Origin: Neurospora tetraspora
Taxonomy: Eukaryota; Ascomycota; Sordariomycetes; Sordariales; Sordariaceae
DNA length: 64,000 nt
Reading direction: 5' to 3'
NCBI RefSeq assembly: GCF_033439725.1
Contig: NW_026944384.1
Location: forward strand, 4,712,001-4,776,000
Positions 12,637 through 23,242 of the stretch are shown in pieces. Both the position numbers and the translations under genes were made by a program. Position 1 is the first letter of the stretch, and every line of letters starts with the position of its first letter. The notes beneath the pieces are model-generated. The model saw only the letters and a program-made list of their open reading frames with translations. It was not told the origin of the DNA and did not search any database.

Positions 12637-13944
12637 ATGTGTTTCGGGGGTCGTGCAAAGGAAGACGAGGCTGAGGCCTCCCGGTCGCGCGAGCTAGACA
12701 AGCAGATCCGCGCGGATGAGAAGCGCCTGTCGAAGGAGGTCAAGCTGTTGCTACTAGGTACGGATCTCCAGATTGCTGTTAGGCCCTGCACTGCGACCAT
12801 GGCGACTCTAACCTTTGGCATCAATAGGAGCTGGCGAATCCGGAAAGTCTACGGTTTTGAAGCAGATGAAGTTGATCTATGCACAAGGTTTCAGCAAAAA
12901 TGAGAAACTAGAATGGAGGCCCGTTATTTTCGCCAACATTCTGCAGTCGTTCCGATTGATCTTTGATGCGATGAATGAGTTCAACATCAAGTTGGAGGAT
13001 GAAGATAATGAGGCAAGTTTAATTCAGTGGGCCTTGATATCTGAGTCTCCTCAACTAACTTGAGTACCTACAGAAGAACATGGTGCAAATGATGGTCGAT
13101 TACGAAATGAGGCAAGACGAGCCTCTACCACTAGAATATTTCGAGCCGGCGAAGAAGCTCTGGCAAGATGCAGGCGTCAGGCAAGCCATCGAGAAGGGCA
13201 ATGAGTTTGCCCTGCACGACAACCTTGAGTAGTATGTGTTCGCAGTTCACCCTCCATGTTTCTGCATCTCGCTAACCTATTATCAAGCTTCTGTACGGAG
13301 CTGGACAGGCTATTTGACAGGGACTATGTTCCTAGCGACCAGGATTTGCTGCGCTCGAGGCTACGGACGACTGGTATCACCGAGACTGTTTTCGACCTGG
13401 GCCAACTTACATACCGTATGTTTGACGTCGGTGGCCAGCGGTCGGAGCGGAAGAAGTGGATTCACTGCTTTGAGAACGTCAACTGCTTGCTGTTCTTGGT
13501 AGCTATCTCGGGTTACGATCAGTGCCTGGTTGAAGACAAGGATGGGGTGAGTCTAACCCCCGCATGTTGTTGAGAAGGTGGATGCTAACCTTTGCACAGA
13601 ACCAAATGAACGAGGCCCTCATGCTCTGGGAGTCGATCGCCAACTCTCACTGGTTCACTAAGTCGGCCTTGATTCTGTTCCTCAACAAGATCGACCTTTT
13701 CAAGGAGAAGCTGCTCCGAAGCCCGATAGCGAACCACGGCTTCACTGATTATCATGGTCCCCCGGACGATGCTCAGCAGGCCAGCAAGTACTTTATGGAC
13801 AAGTTCCGCGCGCTGAACCGGAATCCGGACAAGGAGATCTATGGGCATTTCACAAACGCGACCGATACCAATCTTCTGAAGATTACCATGGCTTCCGTAC
13901 AGGACATGATTATCCAGCGGAACCTGAAACAACTTATCCTGTAA
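12637..13944 (+). CDS. gna-3: Heterotrimeric G-protein alpha subunit, group III
   Basis: Membrane-associated GTPase that couples receptors to adenylyl cyclase and cAMP signalling; matches the fungal group III family (Neurospora GNA-3, Magnaporthe MagA). Five exons, 12637-12757, 12828-13012, 13074-13231, 13288-13546 and 13600-13944, join to 355 residues, the family's usual length. Motifs in order: P-loop GAGESGKST (41-49, split by intron 1), switch [10 protein letters not shown], guanine-specificity FLNKID and TNATDT. The N-terminus MCFGGR has Cys2 and no Gly2, so palmitoylation rather than myristoylation is expected. The C-terminus LKQLIL lacks the Cys at -4 used by pertussis toxin, as group III does. 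Intron 2 has a GC donor (GAG|GCAAGT at 13012/13013), since only this join gives DNEKNMVQMM. Identification is secure. Confidence 0.96.
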
Positions 13945-16133
13945 GGGGATATTCATATACTGGGCTCGCACATCCGACACATCTGCTTCCGCAGCACATC
14001 GCCCCCGGTGAAGTGAACTAGCAAACTGCTGGTTGTGGATGTATCAACTTCCCTTCCTCTTCACGAGCCGTTTCATCTGGACGATCGACCTAATTGTGAA
14101 TAGAGTCTAAACTTACAGCACTTTAATCTCGGCCAGAAACTCCCGAGGAGAGGACCATCCGTGTTGGATTTCCCTTGCATTTTTACCGACCCAGAACCCT
14201 CCGAGGACTTCCGCTTTCAGACCCCCTGACGGCGTTCCGTTCACATGTATATTACCAGCTTCCCGCTTGTCACATTTGCGCTCTATATCCCGGAGGCTGC
14301 GGATCTCTTACTATCCTACGACTTCGACCATCAAACCCTTACCTTTTGTCATTTTCGAGCCATCTTTTTGCTTATTCGACATTGCACGAGCGACTCTTGC
14401 GGCTTGGGCGGCCAGCATTTTTGGGCCGTAACTTCACCCTTTTCTTCGTTTGCCCTGTTCGCCTTATAGCAGATTGTGGCTCCTGTGGGCAAGCACGGCG
14501 GCATTTGCTTTTGCAAAAATCATTTGTTGTTTCATGGACCCTGCGCGGGCTGGTGGAAGATGTCCTTTCTCCTTGGCTCTCCTTACGACCTTGGGAAACA
14601 CGTTTCGAGATTGGGCAGGGGAAGTTCGTCGCTACATCTTTATTTGTCTTTATTTGCCAGCTTGATTCGGATTTGGATATACCCGAAAAGCTTTTCGTGT
14701 GGGTTTGTGGAGGTACGAACGGAAAAGGGATGACTGGGACTTGGGGACGACATAACGAATCAATCACCTCTCCCTCACGTTGGTCGAGTTTCCCAGCGTT
14801 GTCTACAGAGAGAGGTTCATTGAGTACAGAAGAGCTATTCTCGATGATGATGTGGAGGCCAGACAGCAATGAATCAAAAGTCAATCACATTCGAGTTCCA
14901 GTCCTAACGAGCAATTGATGATACTGTACCGGTTTGGACCGGGTGTGTTGTCCAAGAAGAAGGAGGCTTCAAGGTAGCTTGCACCATTAACGCTATTGAG
15001 TGAGAAGCTGCAGCAATCTCTGGCTCGGCAGTTTGGCCAAGGTTTGAAGGAGCAGTGTAATGTCGTATCGGTAATCTCGTTGGGGAGGTCATTGCTACTG
15101 TAGTTTGTATCTAGAGGATTAAGATTCTCTTGGTGATAGCGAGCGAGCCGGCTTTACCGTACTACGGTATGTAAGTGTCACGTACTTAATTGTCTAACAT
15201 CCCTTCAACTCTGCGAGGCTGGTGCGGTGATGGTCGGTTGGTTTCATGTTCCACGCTTTCCCCGTTCGTCCCAACACATCGTAAATGCTGGGGGAATCTT
15301 CCGGAAGCCTCCCGCTTTCGTTGTACTTGCTTTCTGCATGCCCCTGGAGTTTGCTTGGCCCCATCCCTGCGTCGGGGACAGGATTCAGGGCACCTTTCTG
15401 CACGCACCTTGACCTTCTTGGCATCCATGGATAGCAATCCAGCATCAGTGCACTGCATGAAGGACCTCGGTGAGTCCGGGGCGTTACCCAAGCTGAGGCC
15501 GCTGGGAGCGCTCGTTGGACGGCGCGTACGGGAGTGGCTGCCGCGTGGGCTCAGCGCGTAAACGTCCCTCGACCCTGCTAAACGCGTTCGGTTTCCGGAG
15601 TCCGGCCAACGGCATGACGGCAACTCTTTATCCACCTTTAACGACAACACGGAAGGTCCACACGCGAGCCGGTTAGAAAAAGGAATCTTACCATACCTTA
15701 ACAACTGTACTGTTGCTGAGTTATTTCGTGTTCAACACGGCTCGTGAATATTCCGCCCGTTGGCAGCTCTTTGAAACCGTCATAGTTTGCTGTTTGCCAG
15801 CCGTCTCTGACAGCCTCTACGCTTCTGTTTACATATTGGGCGACTCTTGTCAGCTCGTACCACGAGGCCTATTGTATCACGTTTACGGCAACCATCAAAG
15901 GATTAACCCATCACCAGGCAGCGCTTTTTAAAGAAGGCCAATCGACATCCTGTCGTGGTCAGCTGAGCTCGTCTTTGACGTGCTGGGCTCATTTGCAGGA
16001 CCAGTTCCAAGCACTTGATGAGTTGAAAATGGAATAGGAGTTTATTCCATCGGATTTTGCCAAGTTCTGTGCTTTCTTAACGGAAAGCTCAACAGGTACG
16101 GGAAGCTAACATCACCTGACATCAGCTGTCAAC
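13945..16133. other. Intergenic between G-alpha and beta-glucosidase genes
   Basis: Contains the 3' end of the G-alpha transcript and the promoter of the beta-glucosidase gene. Open frames at 14175-14918 (+), 14372-14884 (-), 15186-15704 (-) and 15190-15561 (+) overlap each other and resemble no family. Nothing else is visible. Confidence 0.4.
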
Positions 16134-18982
16134 ATGGCGAGCGCAGAATATCAGAAGGTGAACGCCGCGTCTTCTGCTGGTGAGCACGTTTCTGGCGATT
16201 TTGTTCCTGGTGATTCTCCTCCGCTGGATGCCAAATCAGGAGGCGGATCATGGATTGCACGCCACCTTCCCTTCCTCAAGACGAAGCGTGGGATTACCAT
16301 AACCGTGGCGGCCATCCTCCTCATTATCGGTGGAGGTTTAGCAGGACTGGCGGCTCTACCAAAGAAAAGCGCAACCGGGGCAGGAGATGGGGCAGGTGAT
16401 TCAGGAGACTCCATTACCAGTGACGAACATTTTTATGGCCAGTCACCGCCGGTCTATCCTTCGCGTACGTACGCTCGCTTCTTTCCGAGCCGGTTGGGTA
16501 TGGGTTCACTATTGAAGATACAAGGCTGATTCATCACACAGCAAACATGACCGGCACTGGAGCTTGGGCATCATCGTTCAAGAAGGCCAGGGACATGGTT
16601 GGCCGAATGACACTTGATGAGAAGGTACTAGCTGCCATATATTGAGATGGCAATGTTATTGGGCTTGATTCGGATTACATTTCTGACATATTCGCCACCA
16701 CACAGGTCTACCTAACGACCGGCGTCCAATCTAACACGAGTTGCAATGGCTTCATCCGGCCTATATTCCGTGTAGGTTTCCCCGGAATGTGCCTGAGCGA
16801 TGCCGGGAACGGCCTGAGAAATACCGATTTTGTCAGCAGTTGGCCGAGCGGTCTCCATGTTGGTGCCAGCTGGAACAAGTCGCTTGCACACCAGCGAGGC
16901 ACCGGTATGGGCAGCGAGTTCAAGAAAAAGGGGGTGAATGTTCTCCTTGGGCCCGTTGTTGGGCCGATGGGCCGCGTGGTGTTAAGTGGTCGTAACTGGG
17001 AAGGTTTGTTCACTCACTCTCAGTTAACCTGTGCAGGGCTGAGTATTAACATTCGTGGTCTAGGTTTCTCTTCCGATCCATATCTCTCAGGGGCTCTTGT
17101 TTACGAAACGGTTGAGGCGGTTCAAGACGTTGGTGTTATCACCAGCGTTAAGGCAAGTTAACGCCCGCATAATCGAAAAGTGAATACTCCGCTAATATCA
17201 CACCAGCATTATATTGCCAATGAACAAGAGTCAAACCGGATGCCTGCCAATGGCATGGAGTCCGTGTCATCTAATATTGACGACAAAACGATGCATGAGT
17301 TCTATCTCTGGCCTTTCCAGGATTCCCTCCGTGCCGGTACAGGTAACATCATGTGCTCATATAACCGACTTAACAACTCGTATGGCTGCGCAAATAGCAA
17401 GTCCCTCAACGGCTTGCTCAAGACAGAACTCGGTTTCGAGGGGTTTGTGGTCTCTGACTGGAATGCCCAGCATGCTGGTGTTGCCACGGCTTTGGTAGGC
17501 TTGGACATGGCCATGCCGGAAAGCGTTGACTACTGGGGATCTAAGCTTGTGGATGCTGTCAAGAATGGATCGGTTCCTGAATCCCGAGTTGATGACATGG
17601 CAACGAGAATCATTGCATCTTGGTACAAGATGGGTCAGGACAAAGACTTTCCTACACCCGGTATCGGCATGTCCAGCGATCTTACGAAACCTCACAGCAT
17701 AGTTGACGCCAGAAACTCAACGTTCCGTTCCACGCTATTTGACGGCGCAGTTGAGGGTCATGTCCTCGTGAAGAACACGCGCAATGCACTACCCCTGAGC
17801 AAGCCCAAAATGCTATCTGTCTTTGGGTACTCCGCCAAGAACCCCGACCACAATGGTCCAACAATTGGTTCATCTGCGTGGGTGTTCGGGGCAGAATCAT
17901 TCAACTACGACGAGTTTAGCAACGGATTCTTCGGCAGCGCCGCCGTAGGTAACACCCCCATCGCCTTCAACGGCACGCTCTACTCCGGCGGTGGATCAGG
18001 CGCCACCTCCCAATCCCTCGCCGTCTCCCCCTTCGAAGCCATCGTCCACCGCGCCTACGAAGACGGCACCGCGCTCTTCTGGGACTTCCACAACGGCAGC
18101 CCCGCCGTCGATCCTGCCTCAGACGCCTGCCTCGTCATCGGCAACGCCTACGCAACCGAGGGCGCCGATCGCCCCGGCGCGCGCGACGACTACACCGACG
18201 GGCTCATCAAGCACGTCGCCGACCAGTGCAACAACACCATCGTCGTCTTTCACAACGCCGGCATTCGCCTCGTCGACCAGTTCATCGACCACCCCAATGT
18301 CACCGCCCTCATCTTCGCCCACCTCCCCGGCGAGGCATCCGGCAAGGCGCTCGTCTCGCTGCTCTACGGCGACGCAAACCCCTCCGGCAAGCTGCCCTAC
18401 ACCGTCGCCCGCAACGAGTCCGACTATGCCGTGCTTGGACCAGATCTCCCCGACGCAGGCATGTTCCGCAAGTTCCCCCAGAGCAACTTCTCTGAAGGCG
18501 TGTTTCTTGACTATCGCCATTTCGATGCCAAAAACATCACGCCGCGCTACGAGTTCGGCTTTGGCTTGAGCTACACCACTTTTTCGTATGGTAACCTCTC
18601 CGTTGAGCAAGTCGATGATGCGAATACGGGCGAGTACCCCACTGGCGAGGTCCGCGAGGGAGGGCAGATCGACCTGTGGGATGTGCTTGTCCGTGTAAAG
18701 GCTGAGGTCACCAATACGGGCGGTCGTGACGGGGCTGAGGTTGCGCAGCTTTATGTTGGGATTCCGGAGGAGGGGGCGCCGGTGAGGCAGCTGAGAGGGT
18801 TTGACAAGGTGTTTGTGAGTGCTGCGGGGACGGAGACGGTCGAGTTTGAGTTGCCGAGGAGGGATTTGAGCGTGTGGGATACGGTGAGGCAGAAGTGGAG
18901 GCTGAAGAAGGGTGGGAAGTACGTGGTTGAGGTTGGCGGGAGTAGTAGGGATTTGCCGCTCAAGGGTACGGTGGAGATTTGA
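16134..18982 (+). CDS. Type II membrane-anchored GH3 beta-glucosidase
   Basis: Predicted to hydrolyse terminal beta-D-glucosyl residues of cello-oligosaccharides or glucans at the cell surface. Exons 16134-16464, 16542-16624, 16706-17003, 17064-17152 and 17207-18982 give 858 residues. A cytosolic tail of about 50 residues precedes one hydrophobic helix (about 53-75) and a Gly/Asp/Ser linker, so there is no cleavable signal peptide; this architecture resembles Aspergillus BglE. The GH3 N-terminal domain includes KHYIANEQE and the catalytic nucleophile Asp351 in [10 protein letters not shown]. The C-terminal domain carries the [10 protein letters not shown] motif, followed by a fibronectin III-like domain ([17 protein letters not shown]). 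Intron 4 has a GC donor (AAG|GCAAGT, 17152/17153). Codons at 17940-18450 are strongly C-ending, which creates long false antisense frames. Substrate is inferred. Confidence 0.9.
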
Positions 18983-19741
18983 GCATGTACTTGTAGTAAT
19001 CACCGAATGGATGAAAGAAAGCTGATGTGGTGTGCACGTTTTGCCTCTGCATGTTAATAGTAAGATAGCTCTATGGACAGTACTTGCCCCACCTGCTGTT
19101 AGTTTCATGCACACCATCTCGAGAGACACTTCGACATTTGACCTGGAAAACCAAGGAGAAGGTTAGTTCAGTGAGCAAGTACTGATTCTACAGAAAGCTA
19201 TCTTTTGGAAATCTTGGTTTAGGTTAAAAGATATGATGTATGGTAAGAGACGGGCTCTAGCGAGGCAACACTGGTGGGTAGAGGGTTGCGAAGTGTCGCC
19301 TATATATGAGGTTACAGATATGCTACAACGTCGGGCTGGGATGTGAACTACCGGGTTTGTAGGTATTGTGAGTAAACTTCGTGGTCTTGTAGCTTCGAAT
19401 TGCTTGAAATGTTGTAGATTGTTGCGTGCAGTTACCTCTAACTAAGGTCGCGGGAACAAAAGGTATGACAGATGAATCATTTACTGGAGGCGCGAAAATA
19501 TGATGTTTGAGCTTGGGGGTGACACATGCAGACGAATTATGACCCAAAATGGTTTTGATCACTGCGAGCAAGTCAGTCAGAGTTGACTCTGGGGATGTGG
19601 ATATTCTCAGTTGCGTATCGTGCTCACCCTAAACTGCACTACACTACACACATTTTCCAGAAAACCCCTCGTGACATTTAAACCGTCAGCTGTAGATGAA
19701 CTTTGTGGGTGTAATAGTATTATGTATAGAAACATCGGCTA
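18983..19741. other. Convergent 3' intergenic region
   Basis: Lies between the ends of the plus-strand beta-glucosidase and the minus-strand HET gene, so it holds both 3' untranslated regions. No repeat or RNA gene is seen. Confidence 0.45.
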
Positions 19742-22203
19742 TTAACATAGGCATATCTCTTCTCTCTCGCGGACATCAAACTCTCCACTGAAGAGCGTGA
19801 CTCTCTCGTATACATCAAACAATTCACTGAAGAGCATGAACTCGATCGCGTTATTATATGAGTTTTCATCGAATATACCCACGCGTCTGTAACGGCGCCC
19901 ATCGTTCTCACTGTGACTCGACTTGTCTTGCATCAAAATCAATCCCAACGTCCATACTTCTTCGCTCCGCCTGAGAGGGTCCGGTGGAACCTCCCATCTT
20001 ACCAGGGGCACCACTAAGACAGAATCTCCTTCTGTTGGTTCTCCATCCCACCATATGTTGAGATAATCATGATGGTTATTCCCAAACTTTATGCCATGTC
20101 GTCTCTGCTTAGTTAGCGGGTGTTTTACCGGACCGGTTACTTTGCCGCTTTTGGTGAAAGCATGGACTGTAATCGTCATGCCAAAGCCTTCCCAAGGTGT
20201 ATCTTCCACATTAACATTGTGGTAGTGATGTTCTTCAAGAGCAGGGAAAGACAACTTGACCACTTGCATTAAAGTAGATGTAGGCACACCTAGTTTGCCG
20301 CCATCAAGGTGGAGTCCACGGAATTCCTTTCGGCCTTCCGCAGAAGCCCAAGACCAAGATGGTAAGTGTGTTCCGCATGCTGTCCGTTTAGACATTGGGA
20401 CATCCCTGCGCCACACCCAGAGGAGGTCAAAAGGCCAAAATTCCATCCAGGTTCCAGCAACGTATGTTAAGCCAACACAATTTCCTATTGCCTTGACAAT
20501 ACCCGCGAGTGCGATGAATCTGTCCGATGCGTATGTTAAGCTGGTTTCCGTGTAGTCCTCTATAACACGATACCAGGACAACATCAACCCAACGGTGTTG
20601 ATTGTTTCAACGGATGGCACTTTGCCAATGACAGACCCTATATTGAAGCCATCATTTGTCCTCTTCTCGCTCGCGCTGTCACTTGTTGACTTGAAGATTG
20701 AAGTCGAATATCTATCTCGGTTGTGAGGAAAGTCACAAAGCTCCAGAAATTGAGCTCTAGAAGTATCATAATGCTGAAACAAAAGCTTGTCATCAACAGG
20801 ACGGCTTTCGGACTTCGTGTGACATCGGCACTCCCAGTACAACTGTTCGGTGCCGAAGTACAGGATTCGAGGCGATAAGAATCTTTCTTGAAACACCCAA
20901 GCTCGTGAGAGTAAAGGAGAGTTTCGTAGGGAGTCTGGTAGTCTTCTATACTGTTCCAGGCTGACATATATGGCCTCATTCTCATTCGGCGTGGCAATGC
21001 GGCAAGGGACATACTCCAATGGGTTGCGGGTTGTGAAGCAGAAATCAACCGGAGAGTATGTATCCACTGGAAGCATTGAATCATTCCCAAGCCCCAATGC
21101 AGCAATGTTGCATGAAGTGTTGCTATAGACATCGCACATGGTGACGGCTTCTTTCTGAAAAACTGTGGTATCGGAAGGGTCTTGGATGATACACAACGAG
21201 TCAATCCAGATATACTGGTAACCCAGTCGTCTTGTAATTTTCATAGCGTCCTGAAATGTTTGAGGGAGTTCTCCAATGGGTATACATTGCTGAAGCCGCT
21301 CGATGTTGTCAGGTAATAGCTGGATTGTCTTCCCAGGTCCTCGAACTGTTGCCGCCCATACATGACTGAGGGTGCAGTATTGAATATCGGCCAAACCCGC
21401 GGAGGCAGGTGTAATGACGAGGCGTGGAACCAACTGTCCGTCTACTTCGCTGATTTCGATGAGCCTTGTGGGTAGCTTGCCATTGGCACCCAGAGACATT
21501 TGATTGCATCCGTCATGACGCTCGAGGCAATCATCCAGCCAAGACCTAGCCAGATCTAAAGCATCCGATGAGCCCGTTGAAGCTGGATAGTATTCCTGGC
21601 TCGACGCCGGTTGAGGCGAGATTATGTCCCTATCTTTGCGAGAAAACATGAAGTTAGAATTCGTTCAGGAATCATGAATGCAAACAACGTCAAAACTATA
21701 CCATGTTGCTTGCGAATGTGAAGATGTGCAAACACCAACCCCGGGACATCGAATTCCCGTCCGTGATACAAAGTCTTGTCAAGTTTTGAATAATCCTCAG
21801 GGGATACCTGCTTATCAGTTACCTCCATTATTATGAAGGACATATTGGCGGGCGATTGACCTCTCCCAGGGCTCCGCATATTTACGAATATGGCTCCTTG
21901 AGTTTCGGCGAGCTCGGAGAAGAAGTTCAAATCTCCAGGGGCATGTTCACGATGTCGCGCGTGTTTATAGGCCAATGTGCAAAGATGACAACCACCGGCA
22001 GCTGCATCAAGCATCTCATTCAGATTCCAACTGTGATAGAAATCCTCGCTATCGGTGGGTGCCGGTTCATCTTCACAACGGTTGGGATCGCTGAGCCACT
22101 TAATCAACCGAGATTCGTTCCTGATGCGATCACAGGCTTTGCACAAAACATGTGCCCTAACGCCAGGCGGATCGTCGTTGGTTGTGGGCGTGTCCATGTT
22201 CAT
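19742..22203 (-). CDS. HET-domain (heterokaryon incompatibility) protein
   Basis: HET domains act in fungal allorecognition and can trigger regulated cell death; the specific role here is unknown. Two exons, 22203-21702 and 21633-19742, give 797 residues. The join HG|D keeps frame and the intron has a CTAAC branch point and an AAG acceptor. Residues 1-165 include a cysteine-bearing ACDRIR and GGCHLCTLA region often found before HET domains. The HET domain (about 253-405) starts YCTLSHVWA, where most members have a Tyr and a Gly (YxxLSYxWG), and continues GELPQTFQDAM, YIWIDSLCIIQD and CDVYSNTSCNIAALG. The C-terminal half ends with a VVPLVRWEV region and no STAND or WD repeats. It may be one of many orphan HET genes rather than an active incompatibility locus. 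Confidence 0.9.
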
Positions 22204-23242
22204 CGCATCTATCGATAGACGATGGAGGTGGAGAGGCGACGATGGAAAATGGGCTTGATTCTGTAGTAGTAACAGAGGAAGACGAGAGACGGAAACCGGG
22301 GCAGCCTAGAAATACTGAGCGGAAGCGCCGGTGAAGGAAAGCCCGTTAAATTGGCGGGAAGGCACGGCCAACAATGGATGATGCTTCGGAAGGCGCAAGT
22401 CTTGACTGAGGAAAGGATAGTTGTCGTTGGGAGAAGTTTCGATCTACAACCGATTGCTGCCTTACCAATAGGACCCCAACCAGGCGACGCACTGCTTACC
22501 CCAGCATATACAGGTAGGAATTGAGGGATAATGCGATTAATTTCGACCATTACAACGTCGAACAAAAAGAAAAGACATATAATAAGGACAAAAAGAGAGA
22601 TAAAAAACGAAACCTGAAAAGAAGAAAAAAACATACAACACCTGGGATTCGCTGGTCGTCACCGACCCAACTACTAGTCAGGCGATTGGTAGCTTATCTA
22701 TGGGAGAGCGGACGGGATCCCGAGTTTTCTACCATCTATGGTCGTATGTGTTTCATTTTGTTCTCTGATTACCTTATATTGTATCTAACAATAATCGTTT
22801 CGTTCCATGCGGTTCATCATTGCTAGTTATCATAAGTACATAGCAGATCATGTCAGCAAAAATGAAGAAAAGAGTGCGATCAACTGCTCAAAGTTCTGGG
22901 GTATCTTTTCTGACTATAATCGGCAATTCTGATGGGTATCATTTGGGTATGAAATTCCTGGCCAAGCGCACTGTTCGAAGACGATTTTCAAATTCGACCT
23001 TTGTCGATCGAATGGTATTCTGCGGTTTCCCGTCGCCCACCACCCTCCCTCCACCATTCAAGAACTCCAGCATGTGGGTATGAAACAGAACCAAAAAGAT
23101 AAGGAAAAAGAGATACGGAAAGATGAAGCGCTAGACATTACAGTAAAAATTAGGAAAGAGTCAGGTTATACAGATGTTCGAGAGAGTGTGCATCATGACA
23201 GGATGAGGAGGTACATGACGCTGGAGGGGAAAAGCCACAGTT
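22204..23242. other. Intergenic upstream of the HET gene
   Basis: Contains the promoter of the minus-strand HET gene and the 3' end of the Uds1 gene. An A-rich segment at 22560-22640 is the only compositional feature. No coding frame is supported. Confidence 0.4.

Noticed and set aside
14175-14918. 247-residue plus-strand ORF after the G-alpha gene
   Set aside because: Overlaps open frames on both strands, has no domain, and lies where 3' untranslated sequence is expected.
17991-18569. 192-residue plus-strand ORF of Pro/Ser/Thr
   Set aside because: Out-of-frame shadow of the GH3 coding sequence.
18119-19129. 336-residue minus-strand ORF over the beta-glucosidase 3' half
   Set aside because: It is an antisense shadow caused by strong C bias at third codon positions of the GH3 gene; its residue content is Val/Gly/Asp repeats with no family.
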